Shown one piece after another: positions 15,942-25,446 of a stretch of DNA of 64,000 nucleotides. Under the pieces are notes generated by a model. The model worked only from the letters and a program-made list of their open reading frames with translations, did no database searches and was not told where the DNA came from. Every line of letters begins with the position of its first letter. Within the stretch, counting starts at the first letter, position 1. The translations under genes and the position numbers were made by a program. Origin of the DNA: Sutterella sp047777475 (GTDB taxonomy: Bacteria; Pseudomonadota; Gammaproteobacteria; Burkholderiales; Burkholderiaceae_F); assembly GCA_047777475.1 (NCBI GenBank), contig JBKEET010000005.1, forward strand, positions 71,237-135,236. Direction: 5' to 3'.

Positions 15942-16173
15942 GAGTCAAATATAGGGGAGAGGATCCTTCGCCGCAATAGGAATAATTGAGTAATTTACTC
16001 AGGCTTTGATTTTGCTCAACAGCTGAGATTCATTCTCATTTTTTTAAGGTGCCGTTAAGCCTGCAGGGGAGAAAAATTCCGGTGTTTTTTCCGAACATTT
16101 CACGTGCGTTCCGCCGCAAAGACGGCTACAATGCCGAGTCTTTCTTTTTCCAAGGTTTTTGGCCAGTCAAGCC
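15942..16173. other. Non-coding region between DUF805 leader and queA
   Basis: This stretch carries the minus-strand leader promoter, two 15-base 7-1-7 palindrome-like sites (15987-16001 and 16024-16038, annotated separately) and, toward queA, a TACAAT at 16127-16132 that may be the queA -10 box. No coding frame is supported. No preQ1-type riboswitch was recognised before queA. Confidence 0.6.
15987..16038. promoter_or_regulatory. Two 7-1-7 palindromic sites, Fur-box-like
   Basis: TGAGTAATTTACTCA at 15987-16001 is a perfect 7-1-7 palindrome. TGAGATTCATTCTCA at 16024-16038 is a near-perfect one that matches 11 of 14 arm positions of the Fur consensus (TGATAAT-N-ATTATCA). They lie upstream of the minus-strand leader RNA; an alternative promoter TTGAGC-N16-TAAATT (16018 down to 15991) runs between and into them. 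A fur gene is at 32292. Fur binding is a guess from shape and sequence. Confidence 0.4.
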
Positions 16174-17238
16174 ATGAAAGAACTCTACCTTTCCGATTTC
16201 GACTTCGAGCTCCCCAAGGAGCTCATCGCCCAGTACCCCCTCAAGGACCGCTCCGCATCGCGGCTTCTGCACATCACCACCGACGTGCTCGAGGACCTTC
16301 ACTTCACCGACATCGAGCGCTTCCTTCACGAAGGCGACCTGCTCGTTGCGAACAACACCAAGGTGATCAAGGCGCGCCTGCTCGGCCGCAAGGACACCGG
16401 CGGCGCCGTCGAGGCGCTCATCGAGCGCGTCACGGGGCCCGACACGGCCATCGCGCTCGTGCGCGCGAGCAAGTCCCCGAAGGCGGGCACGGTTCTTCAT
16501 TTCGCCGACGAAAGCGGCGAAAAAGAGGAGGAAGTGCTCTGCACGGGACGCGAGGGCCAGTTCTTCGAGCTGAAATTCGCGCGCAGCGTCTTCGACGTGC
16601 TCGAGGAGTTCGGCCGCGTGCCGCTGCCGCCCTACATCACGCATCCCGCCGAAAAGAGCGACGAGAGCCGATACCAGACGGTCTACGCGAAGTACCCGGG
16701 CGCCGTCGCGGCGCCGACGGCGGGCCTGCACTTCACCGAGGAGCTCCTGAAGCGCCTCGCCGACAAGGGCGTCGACATCGAATACGTGACGCTGCACGTC
16801 GGCGCGGGCACCTTCCAGCCCGTGCGCGTCGAGAAGATCTCGGAGCACCACATGCACTCCGAGTGGTACCGCATCGAAGAGCCCGTCGCCGAGCGCATCA
16901 ACCGCGCCAAGGCCGAAGGCCGCCGCGTCATCGCGGTGGGCACGACCTCGCTGCGCACGCTCGAGAGCGCGGCCGACCGCGTCGGCCACGTCGTGGCGGG
17001 AGCCCGCGACACGACGCTCTTCGTGAAGCCCGGGTTCCGGTTCCGCATCATCGACGCGCTCATCACCAACTTCCACCTTCCGAAGTCCACCCTCGTGATG
17101 CTCGTCTCGGCCCTCGTCGGCCGCGAGCGCATCCTCGAGGCCTACCGCCACGCCGTCGAGCAGAAGTACCGCTTCTTCAGCTACGGCGACGCGTGCTACA
17201 TCGAAAACGCCCATCTCGCCGAAAAGGGCGAGGAATAA
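16174..17238 (+). CDS. queA: S-adenosylmethionine:tRNA ribosyltransferase-isomerase
   Basis: A 354-residue QueA, which transfers the ribosyl part of SAM to preQ1 in tRNA to form epoxyqueuosine. The opening LSDFDFELPKELIAQYPLKD, the NNTKVIKARL segment, APTAGLHFTEELL, and the VTLHVGAGTFQPV and VGTTSLRTLES motifs are all present. I start it at ATG 16174, since QueA proteins begin near this point; a TTG 15 bases upstream is possible. It is followed 14 bases later by tgt, its pathway partner. Confidence 0.95.
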   Translation: MKELYLSDFDFELPKELIAQYPLKDRSASRLLHITTDVLEDLHFTDIERFLHEGDLLVANNTKVIKARLLGRKDTGGAVEALIERVTGPDTAIALVRASKSPKAGTVLHFADESGEKEEEVLCTGREGQFFELKFARSVFDVLEEFGRVPLPPYITHPAEKSDESRYQTVYAKYPGAVAAPTAGLHFTEELLKRLADKGVDIEYVTLHVGAGTFQPVRVEKISEHHMHSEWYRIEEPVAERINRAKAEGRRVIAVGTTSLRTLESAADRVGHVVAGARDTTLFVKPGFRFRIIDALITNFHLPKSTLVMLVSALVGRERILEAYRHAVEQKYRFFSYGDACYIENAHLAEKGEE

Positions 17239-17252
17239 GGAGTGCAGCCGAC

Positions 17253-18386
<1,134 letters not shown>

Positions 18387-18521
18387 CGCGCTTTTGCCGT
18401 TTACAAAAGAACGTCGCGATTTTTACCCGCTCCCTCGGGGCGGACACTTATAATTGCAAAATTGCGCGGCGCCGGGTCCTCCGGCGCCGCGTCCGGTGAA
18501 TCGATCCTATTCGGAGTTCAA

Positions 18522-18866
18522 ATGTTATTTGTCAATGAAGCTATGGCAGCCGGCGAGGCCGCCCAGGTCGGCGGTTTTGAAGGCTTGATGCTGCAGCTGC
18601 TGCCGCTCATTCTCATTTTCGTGGTGTTCTGGTTCTTCCTGATCCGCCCGCAGCAGAAGCGCCAGAAGGAACACACCAAGATGGTCGAAGGCCTGATGGC
18701 CGGCGACGAGGTTCAGACGATCGGCGGCATCTTCGGCCGCATCGCCTCGGTGAAGGACGACAACATGGTCCTTCAGGTCGCCACCGTCGAAGGCAAGCCG
18801 GTCACGATCACGATGCTGCGCAACGCGGTGCAGTCCGTGCTCCCGAAGGGCACGCTGTCCTTCTGA
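18522..18866 (+). CDS. yajC: Preprotein translocase subunit YajC
   Basis: A 114-residue single-span membrane protein associated with SecDF. The hydrophobic helix (LMLQLLPLILIFVVFWFFLI) is followed by RPQQKRQKEHTKMVEGLMAGDEVQTIGGIFG, the family signature. The ATG at 18522 has CGGAG 6 bases upstream. A TATAAT at 18449-18454 suggests a promoter of its own within the operon. An intrinsic terminator follows at 18885-18924. Confidence 0.96.
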   Translation: MLFVNEAMAAGEAAQVGGFEGLMLQLLPLILIFVVFWFFLIRPQQKRQKEHTKMVEGLMAGDEVQTIGGIFGRIASVKDDNMVLQVATVEGKPVTITMLRNAVQSVLPKGTLSF

Positions 18867-18884
18867 GCCGCCGGCTCCGCAGCA

Positions 18885-18924
18885 AGCGCCTAGGGCTTTA
18901 AGAAAGCTCTCGGCGCTTTTTTCG
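18885..18924 (+). terminator. Intrinsic terminator between yajC and secD
   Basis: AGCGCC (18885-18890) pairs with GGCGCT (18912-18917), and an inner GCTTT/AAAGC pair extends the stem. It is followed by a T-rich run. It would reduce or block read-through from yajC into secD. Confidence 0.75.
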
Positions 18925-19039
18925 GTTTTTCGGAGCGAAGGCTCCGGAAGGCCGCCGGCACATCTTCCGCGCCGCTCCGGCGCGGTCAACAACGTCAGCC
19001 GCATCCGCCTCAAGCCGGGTGCGGCGGAGAACTAATGCG

Positions 19040-20941
19040 ATGAACCGCTATCCTCTGTGGAAATACATCGTCATCGCCGCGGCGCTCATCATCGGCTTCA
19101 TCTACACGCTGCCGAACTTCTACGGCGAGTCGCCCGCGGTGCAGGTCTCCTCGGCCAAGGCGACGGTGAAAGTCACCGAAAAGACGCTCGCCCAGGTCGA
19201 GGACCTGCTCAAGTCGGCGAACCTCAAGCCCAACGGCGTTTTCTACGAGCAGGGCCCGCAGCAGAACACCATCCGCGTGCGCTTTGACAAGACTGAGTCG
19301 GAGAACCAGCTCAAGGCCCGCGAGGTGCTCGAGAAGGCCCTGAACCGCGATCCGGAAGATCCTTCCTACGTGATCGCGCTCAACCTCGTGCCCAACACGC
19401 CGAAGTGGCTCCTTTCGATCCACGCCCTGCCGATGTACCTCGGCCTTGACCTGCGCGGCGGCGTCCACTTCCTGCTGCAGGTCGACATGAGCTCCGCGAT
19501 CACGCGCCGCGCCGAGGCGACCGTCTCCGACCTGCGCACGCAGTTCCGCGACAAGGGCATCCGCCACAAGGGCATCTCGCGCACGGGCAACACCGTCGAG
19601 ATCCGCTTCGACACCGAAGCCGAGCGCGACCGCGCCAACGACCTGCTGCGCAGCACGCAGCCCGACCTGGTGCTCACGCTCCCGTCTTCCGACGCGGCCC
19701 CCTACATCATCCGCGCCGAGCTCTCGCAGAAGGCCATCCAGAACGTCCAGAGCTACGCCCTGAAGCAGAACATCTCCACGCTCCATAACCGCATCAACGA
19801 GCTCGGCGTCGCCGAGCCCGTGATCGCGCAGCAGGGCGCCGACCGCATCGTTGTGCAGCTGCCGGGCGTGCAGGACACCGCCAAGGCCAAGGAAATCCTC
19901 GGCCGCACCGCCACGCTCGAAGTCCGCCTCGTCGACGACTCGCCCGAGGCCCTCGCGCAGCTCGCCCAGGGCAGCGTGCCCTTCGGCGACGAGAAGTTCC
20001 TCGACCGCGAAGGCCGCACGGTGCTCGTGAAGCGCCGCGTCATCCTGACGGGCGACAACCTCAACGACGCGCAGCCGGGCTTTGACAGCCAGACGCAGGA
20101 GCCGACCGTGAACCTCACGCTCGACAACCGCGGCGCGCGCATCTTCCAGGACGTCACGCGCGACAACGTCGGCAAGCGCATCGCCATCATCCTCTTCGAG
20201 AAGGGCAAGGGCGAAGTGGTCACCGCGCCGGTGGTCCGCCAGGAAATCGGCGGCGGCCGCGTGCAGATCTCGGGCCGCATGACGACGGTCGAGGCGACCG
20301 ACACCGCGCTGCTGCTGCGCGCCGGCTCGCTCGCCGCGCCGATGGAAATCGTCGAGGAGCGCCTGATCGGCCCGAGCCTCGGCGAAGCGAACATTCAGGC
20401 GGGCTTCCGCTCGACGCTCTACGGCTTCGTGCTGATCGTCGTCTTCATGGCGGTCTACTACGAGGTGTTCGGCATCATCACGGGCCTCACCCTGATCGCG
20501 AACATCATGTGCCTGATCGCGCTGCTCTCGATGCTGCAGGCAACGCTCACGCTGCCCGGCATCGCCGCCCTCGCGCTCACGCTCGGCATGGCCGTCGACT
20601 CGAACGTGCTGATCAACGAGCGCATCCGCGAGGAGCTGCGAATAGGACGGCTGCCGCAGACGGCCATCTCGATCGGCTACGAGCGCGCGTTCAACACGAT
20701 TATCGACTCGAACATCACGAGCCTTATCGCCGGCCTGGCACTGCTCATCTTCGGTTCCGGCCCGGTGAGAGGCTTCGCCGTCGTGCACTGCCTCGGCATC
20801 CTGACGTCGATCTTCACCTCGGTGACGGTCTCGCGCGCCATGGTCAACCTCTGGTACGGCCGCCGCAAGAAGCTCACCAAGGTCTACATCGGCACGGCCT
20901 GGCATCCGAAGCCCGAAGAGCTTCCTTACTGGCTTAAGTAA
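19040..20941 (+). CDS. secD: Protein translocase subunit SecD
   Basis: A 633-residue SecD of the RND-like SecDF motor that uses the proton gradient to pull secreted proteins across the inner membrane. One N-terminal span (YIVIAAALIIGFIYTLPNFYG) precedes a large periplasmic part and five C-terminal spans. LDLRGGVHFLLQVDM and the TLGMAVDSNVLINERIREE segment are the conserved motifs. I start it at ATG 19040, because MNRYPLWKY is the usual N-terminus and the upstream GTG has no support. It is 21 bases from secF. Confidence 0.96.
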   Translation: MNRYPLWKYIVIAAALIIGFIYTLPNFYGESPAVQVSSAKATVKVTEKTLAQVEDLLKSANLKPNGVFYEQGPQQNTIRVRFDKTESENQLKAREVLEKALNRDPEDPSYVIALNLVPNTPKWLLSIHALPMYLGLDLRGGVHFLLQVDMSSAITRRAEATVSDLRTQFRDKGIRHKGISRTGNTVEIRFDTEAERDRANDLLRSTQPDLVLTLPSSDAAPYIIRAELSQKAIQNVQSYALKQNISTLHNRINELGVAEPVIAQQGADRIVVQLPGVQDTAKAKEILGRTATLEVRLVDDSPEALAQLAQGSVPFGDEKFLDREGRTVLVKRRVILTGDNLNDAQPGFDSQTQEPTVNLTLDNRGARIFQDVTRDNVGKRIAIILFEKGKGEVVTAPVVRQEIGGGRVQISGRMTTVEATDTALLLRAGSLAAPMEIVEERLIGPSLGEANIQAGFRSTLYGFVLIVVFMAVYYEVFGIITGLTLIANIMCLIALLSMLQATLTLPGIAALALTLGMAVDSNVLINERIREELRIGRLPQTAISIGYERAFNTIIDSNITSLIAGLALLIFGSGPVRGFAVVHCLGILTSIFTSVTVSRAMVNLWYGRRKKLTKVYIGTAWHPKPEELPYWLK

Positions 20942-20962
20942 CCGCAACGGGAGAGTACGCAG

Positions 20963-21895
20963 ATGGAATTTTTCCGCATCACAAAGACGATCCCGTTCAT
21001 GCGGTATCGCCATATCTTCAACGCGATTTCGATCGTCGGCTTCATCCTGGCGCTCTTCTTCATCTTCACGCGCGGCCTGGCGTTCTCGATTGAGTTCACC
21101 GGCGGCACGACGATGGAAGTGCACTACCCGGCCGCGGTCGACACCGAGCACATCCGCGAGCAGCTCAAGGGCGTCTCGAACGAGGTGCTCGTGCAGGCCT
21201 TCGGCACCGCTTCCGACGTGGCGATCCGCGTCCCGACCAAGAAGGGCTACACCTCCGGCCAGGTGGCCGACGAGGTGATGAGCGTCATCCACAAGACGGA
21301 CCCGAAGGCCGAGCTCAAGCGCACCGAGTACGTCGGCCCGCAGGTGGGCGATGAGCTCGCCCGCGACGGCGGCACGGCGCTCGTGCTCGTGGTGATCGGC
21401 ATCATGATTTACCTGGCCTTCCGCTTCGAGTGGAAGTTCTCGGTGGCAACGATCATCGCAAACCTGCACGACACGCTGCTCGTGGTCGGCATCTTTGCCT
21501 TCATGCAGTGGGAGTTCTCGCTGCCGGTGCTCGCCGCCGTGCTCGCCGTCCTCGGCTACTCCGTGAACGAGTCGGTGATTATTTTCGACCGCGTCCGCGA
21601 GCACTTCCGAAAGATGCGCCGCACGAGCACGCTTGAGGTGATCGACTCGGCCATTACGGCGACGATTTCCCGAACCGTGATCACGCATACGTCGACGCTC
21701 GCGATGACGCTCTCGATGTACTTCTTCGGCGGCCCGGCGCTGCACTACTTCTCGCTGGCCCTCACGATCGGCATCTGCCTCGGCATTTACTCGTCGGTCT
21801 TCGTGGCCGCCGCCGTGGCTTACTACCTGCACGTGACGCGCGAGGACCTCGTCAAGCCCAAGAAGAAGGACGACCTGAGCGAGGCGGTGCCCTAG
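20963..21895 (+). CDS. secF: Protein translocase subunit SecF
   Basis: A 310-residue SecF, the partner of SecD. It has six hydrophobic segments. IEFTGGTTMEV near the N-terminus, the VAGVGY-equivalent AVLAVLGYSVNESVIIFDRVREHFR motif and TISRTVITHTSTLAMTL are conserved. GGGAGAG 10 bases upstream serves as ribosome site. The acidic Asp in IIFDRVRE belongs to the proton pathway in the family. It ends the translocase operon at a strong hairpin terminator. Confidence 0.96.
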   Translation: MEFFRITKTIPFMRYRHIFNAISIVGFILALFFIFTRGLAFSIEFTGGTTMEVHYPAAVDTEHIREQLKGVSNEVLVQAFGTASDVAIRVPTKKGYTSGQVADEVMSVIHKTDPKAELKRTEYVGPQVGDELARDGGTALVLVVIGIMIYLAFRFEWKFSVATIIANLHDTLLVVGIFAFMQWEFSLPVLAAVLAVLGYSVNESVIIFDRVREHFRKMRRTSTLEVIDSAITATISRTVITHTSTLAMTLSMYFFGGPALHYFSLALTIGICLGIYSSVFVAAAVAYYLHVTREDLVKPKKKDDLSEAVP

Positions 21896-21930
21896 GACAC
21901 CCGCTCCCCGGTCTGACCGGCTGACGCAAA

Positions 21931-21964
21931 AGAAGGCCGCGGCGGATTTCCGCCGCGGCCTTCT
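21931..21964. terminator. Bidirectional hairpin between secF and the DUF486 gene
   Basis: A 16-base perfect inverted repeat (AGAAGGCCGCGGCGGA and its complement) with a 2-base loop lies between convergent genes. The T-tract is better on the minus strand (TTCTTTTG) than on the plus strand. Confidence 0.75.
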
Positions 21965-21984
21965 GCTTGCCGGGAAACGGGGCT

Positions 21985-22356
21985 TTATTTCATGAAGACG
22001 AAATAGACGGCGGCGACGAGGCAGCCGAAGGCCGCGAAGTGGTTCCAGCGGAGCTGCTCGCCGAAGACGATCATCGCGAAGAGCGAGAAGACGACGAGCG
22101 TGATCACTTCCTGCAGGATCTTGAGCTGCGGCAGCGTGAAGGGGCCGCCGTTGCCCGCGAAGCCGATGCGGTTGGCGGGCACCATGAAGGAATATTCGAA
22201 GAGCGCGATGCTCCACGAGAAGAGCACGACCGCCCAGAGCGGCCAGCCGGAGATGAGGTGCGCGCTCTGCAGCTTCAGGTGAGCGTACCACGCGCAGGTC
22301 ATGAAAACGTTGGAAATGCAGAGCAGCGCGACGGTCGCGAGACCCCTGGACAGCAT
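21985..22356 (-). CDS. DMT-family small membrane protein (DUF486)
   Basis: A 123-residue protein with four hydrophobic segments. The ISNVFMTCAWYAHLKL opening and the MVPANRIG and FTLPQLKILQEVITLVVF segments are DUF486 signatures; the family is distantly related to small drug/metabolite transporters, function unknown. A hairpin (22361-22393) ends only 4 bases before the ATG, and its 3' arm holds the G-rich sequence that would be the ribosome site. The upstream DUF3482 stop lies 5 bases before the hairpin, which suggests coupled translation. Confidence 0.9.
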   Translation of the reverse strand: MLSRGLATVALLCISNVFMTCAWYAHLKLQSAHLISGWPLWAVVLFSWSIALFEYSFMVPANRIGFAGNGGPFTLPQLKILQEVITLVVFSLFAMIVFGEQLRWNHFAAFGCLVAAVYFVFMK

Positions 22357-22360
22357 ATAA

Positions 22361-22393
22361 GCCCCCGCGGAAAAAAGAAAAAGAAGCGGGGGC
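22361..22393 (-). promoter_or_regulatory. Hairpin enclosing the ribosome site of the DUF486 gene
   Basis: On the minus strand GCCCCCGC (22368-22361 complement of GCGGGGGC at 22386-22393) forms an 8-bp stem with a pyrimidine-rich loop. The downstream arm contains GGGGG, ending 4 bases before the ATG at 22356. Ribosomes finishing DUF3482 at 22399 would run into and open it. It could also act as a weak terminator. Confidence 0.5.
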
Positions 22394-22398
22394 AGATT

Positions 22399-23853
22399 TT
22401 AATTAATCTTTGTGCCGTAGAGCTTTTCGAAGACCGCGCTCATGAGCTTCCCGACGATGCCTTCGAGGCGCTTTTCGGCTTCCTCGTCGCTGAGCTTACG
22501 TAAGGGAGAAAGCGAAATCTTCTGCTCGGAGACAATGCCGGTGACGGCCTCGCGCCAGAACGCCGGGCTCTCGCCTTCCTGCCACTGCCCGCGGCCGCGG
22601 CCGAAGTGCGCCACGGCGAGGTAAAGGAGCGCGGTTTCGACGATGAACCCGAGGAGCGCCTGCTCGCTCCAGGTGAGCTCGACGCCTTCGCTCCCGGAGG
22701 CGGAGTTGTAGAGCGCCGCGGCGCCCGCGCCGCCGATGGCGCCGAGGATGCCGCCCAGGATCGTGCCGAGCCCGAGCGAGAGGCCGCCCGTCGAGAGGTC
22801 GGCCGCCGCGCCCGCGGCGGCGCCGCCCAGCACCGCCCCCGCGGCGCCCGCCTTGACCGGGTTGACGCCGCCGTCGGTGATGTTCCAGTCGGATTCGAGG
22901 CGGCGGAGGATTTCCTTGTTCGTGCCGCTCCCCTCGAGCCCGTTGATCTCGATGAGGCTGTCGGTGAGCGCCTTGAGGCCGAGCGAGGCGGCCGAGGCGA
23001 GCTCGGCCTGCGCCTTCTCCATCGATTCGCTGCCCGCCTCGATGAGGCCGAGCTGGCCCGCGAGCGAGCGCACGCGCTCGGCGACGCTCGGCGCCGGCGC
23101 CACGGACTTGGCGCGCAGGAGCCGGAGCAGGTGCCCGGCCATGGCGGCGGCGGACTTGCGCCACATCTTAAGGCGCGATTCGCGCCAGACCGCCTCGAGC
23201 GAGGCGTAAGGCGCGCGCAGCGCCTCGGGGAGCGCCTCGCCGATCGCATCGAAGAGTGCCGCTTCCTGCACCCAGCAGCGCGCGAAGGCGTCCATCGGCA
23301 GGACGGCGCGCACGAACGAATAGCCGCGCACGGCGCTCTTCCAGCGCTCGACGTCGGCCGCCTCGGCCTCGCTGCCGCGGGGCTTGCCCATCTGGTTGAG
23401 GAGCACGATCGCGGGCTTGCCGAGCCACGAGAGGATTTTCATCTCGGCGTCGATGTAAGGCGCCCGGTCGGGCATTTCGGAAACGTTGACGAGGTAGAGC
23501 ACCACGTCGGAGATGTCCCGCGCGTGGATCACCGCCTTCTGGTCGAGCCAGAAGCTGCGGTTGGCCGTGCGGTCCCAGACTTCGGAAAGGAACCACCCGA
23601 TCGGGTTGCTGCGGCCTTCGAGCCGCTTGGCGAGCGCCACCGAGTTGCCGAAGCCCGGGGTGTCCCAGAGCACGAGCTCGTTGCCCGCCGCGTCGCGCGC
23701 GAGCACGTAGGAGTCGGTGTCCTCGGTGACGTGGGCGCGGTCGGCCACTTCGCCCACGTCCTTCATCAGCAGCGTGCGCGCGAGCGTCGTCTTGCCGATG
23801 TTGGTGTGGCTCACAAGGCTGAGGTGAATGCGCTTGGGTTCTGCGGGGTTCAT
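22399..23853 (-). CDS. GTPase/DUF3482 domain protein
   Basis: A 484-residue protein. The N-terminal G domain shows a variant P-loop (SHTNIGKTTLAR), DTPGF as G3 and LLNQMGK in the G4 position (NQMG instead of NKxD). The C-terminal half has a Gly/Ala-rich hydrophobic hairpin (GAAGAVLGGAAAGAAADL and GLGTILGGILGAIGGAGAA) that may insert in membrane. DUF3482 proteins usually pair with DUF2868 proteins, which is the gene just upstream; their function is unknown. I start at ATG 23853: the earlier ATG at 23892 lies inside a TATAAT and right after a terminator, so it is unlikely to be translated. Confidence 0.85.
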   Translation of the reverse strand: MNPAEPKRIHLSLVSHTNIGKTTLARTLLMKDVGEVADRAHVTEDTDSYVLARDAAGNELVLWDTPGFGNSVALAKRLEGRSNPIGWFLSEVWDRTANRSFWLDQKAVIHARDISDVVLYLVNVSEMPDRAPYIDAEMKILSWLGKPAIVLLNQMGKPRGSEAEAADVERWKSAVRGYSFVRAVLPMDAFARCWVQEAALFDAIGEALPEALRAPYASLEAVWRESRLKMWRKSAAAMAGHLLRLLRAKSVAPAPSVAERVRSLAGQLGLIEAGSESMEKAQAELASAASLGLKALTDSLIEINGLEGSGTNKEILRRLESDWNITDGGVNPVKAGAAGAVLGGAAAGAAADLSTGGLSLGLGTILGGILGAIGGAGAAALYNSASGSEGVELTWSEQALLGFIVETALLYLAVAHFGRGRGQWQEGESPAFWREAVTGIVSEQKISLSPLRKLSDEEAEKRLEGIVGKLMSAVFEKLYGTKIN

Positions 23854-23894
23854 GGCAAAGGGTGTCTTGCTCGAAAACGGGTTGGCCCCCATTA

Positions 23895-23938
23895 TAAAAA
23901 AGCGCGGGCCGCAGCCGAGCGGGCGTTTCGGCCCGCGC
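23895..23938 (-). terminator. Intrinsic terminator after the DUF2868 gene, overlapping a -10-like TATAAT
   Basis: GCGCGGGCC and GGCCCGCGC (23938-23930 and 23910-23902) pair, followed by six T at 23900-23895 that run into TATAAT (23896-23891). The element could end the thi operon transcript and start a new one for DUF3482. Confidence 0.65.
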
Positions 23939-23943
23939 CCCGC

Positions 23944-25437
23944 TTACTGCTCGGCGGCCGCTTCGGCTTTCTGGCGGCGCCAGTAGGCCTCGAGCGCTTC
24001 CTCGGCGTGCTTGGCGCCCGCCGGATCGGCGAGGTCGGCCGCGACGGCGGCGCAGCCGCAGGACGAGGCCGCCGTCTCCCAGAGCGCGGTGCGGCTCGAG
24101 AGCGACGGGCTCCCGGCGCCGAAGCGCTTCGCCATCTCCGAGGTGTCGAGGAGCACGGCCGGGGCCGGGCTGCGGCGCTCGGCGCACCACTGCGCGGCCT
24201 TTTTCATCATGGCAAGGTGCACTTCTTCCTCGGGCGTGGCCATCGGGTCGATGCCGATCGCGAGCAGCACGCTCCCCGCTTCGGAAAGCGGGGCAAGCGC
24301 CTGCGCGATGTCCTGAGACCACGGGTCGCAGGACAGCCGCGCGGTGCGCGCGCCCTTGGCGGCGAGCGCGAGGTGCGAGGCGAACGACGCCCAGGGCTCG
24401 GACGCTTCGGCGGAGCCGCCCGCCGCGACGACGAGCGCGGCCACCTCGCCCGTTTCCTCGGCCTTGGCGAGAACGGCGCGGTAGTAGGGCGTGCCCGTGT
24501 CGAGCGTGAGCGTGAGGCGCGCCTTCTTCGCGCGCCACGAGGCGATGAACCCGAGCACGATGCGGGGCGCGATGACGGTGAGCGCGATGAGCGCCATGAG
24601 CCTCGCGATCCAGGGCGCGGAGTCGGCCGCGCCGCCGGCGTCGAAGCGCATGGCCGCGACGCCCGCCGCGTCGGGCATGGCCCCGAGGCCCGGCACCCAG
24701 CCGTAGAGCACGTCGAAGACTTTCTTCACCGTCTCGGGCGAGGCGCCGAACCAGGTGCTCTCCCAGCCGGCGGTGTAGGCCGTGCCGATGCCGCGCACGG
24801 CCATGCTCGTGAGCAGGCCGACGGCGAAGGCCGCGGCGGCGAAATGCAGGATCTTGGAGACCGTAAGCGCGAGCGACGGGAGCATCAGCTCGGTCCAGCG
24901 CGCGCGGAAGCGCGCTTTGACGGCGCTCTTCTTAAGCGCGGGGATGCCCGCCTTGGCGACGGCCGCCGTGAGCGAGCGGCGGATCGGCAGGCCGAGGCCC
25001 TTCTTGAAAAGCCCGAGCGCCGAGAGCAGCAGCATGACGTAGACCGCGAGGTTCCAGAGGATGAGGAGCAGCACCGGAGCCGAAAGCAGGTTGATGCGTG
25101 CCCCGTCCGTCGTGAAGCGGTCGGTGAAGGCGCCGAGCAGGTAGGCGCCGAGGATGATCACGAGCGCGAAGGCGCCCGTCGGGTAAGAGACGCGCTTGAT
25201 GTCGGCGGGCTTCGGGGCGTCCTCCCTCAGGCGCGCGGCGACGAGCCGCGCCCTCACCGGGAGGAACGCTGCGGCGGGCACCTCGGGGCCGGTGAGGCGG
25301 CGCGCGTCGACCGTGGCGCGGTCGCGCTCCTCGTCGCTCCAGGCGGGCGAGCCGCCCGTCTCGAGCACCTCGGCGAGCACCGTGTCGGCGGCGGCCGCGG
25401 CGGGAAGCCGGATTTGCGTGTCAGTGGGCTTGGTCAT
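23944..25437 (-). CDS. DUF2868 domain membrane protein
   Basis: A 497-residue protein with four hydrophobic segments (roughly 89-105, 120-145, 190-215 and 285-305) and a hydrophilic C-terminal domain. The pairing with DUF3482 downstream identifies the family; together they look like a membrane protein plus GTPase, analogous to the better-known YcjF/YcjX-type couples. Role unknown. It begins 10 bases after the phosphoethanolamine-transferase-like gene and is probably in the same transcript. Confidence 0.8.
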   Translation of the reverse strand: MTKPTDTQIRLPAAAAADTVLAEVLETGGSPAWSDEERDRATVDARRLTGPEVPAAAFLPVRARLVAARLREDAPKPADIKRVSYPTGAFALVIILGAYLLGAFTDRFTTDGARINLLSAPVLLLILWNLAVYVMLLLSALGLFKKGLGLPIRRSLTAAVAKAGIPALKKSAVKARFRARWTELMLPSLALTVSKILHFAAAAFAVGLLTSMAVRGIGTAYTAGWESTWFGASPETVKKVFDVLYGWVPGLGAMPDAAGVAAMRFDAGGAADSAPWIARLMALIALTVIAPRIVLGFIASWRAKKARLTLTLDTGTPYYRAVLAKAEETGEVAALVVAAGGSAEASEPWASFASHLALAAKGARTARLSCDPWSQDIAQALAPLSEAGSVLLAIGIDPMATPEEEVHLAMMKKAAQWCAERRSPAPAVLLDTSEMAKRFGAGSPSLSSRTALWETAASSCGCAAVAADLADPAGAKHAEEALEAYWRRQKAEAAAEQ

Positions 25438-25446
25438 GTTTGAGTC

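Noticed and set aside
16040..16173. preQ1 riboswitch upstream of queA
   Set aside because: No preQ1-type hairpin with the A-rich tail was recognised.
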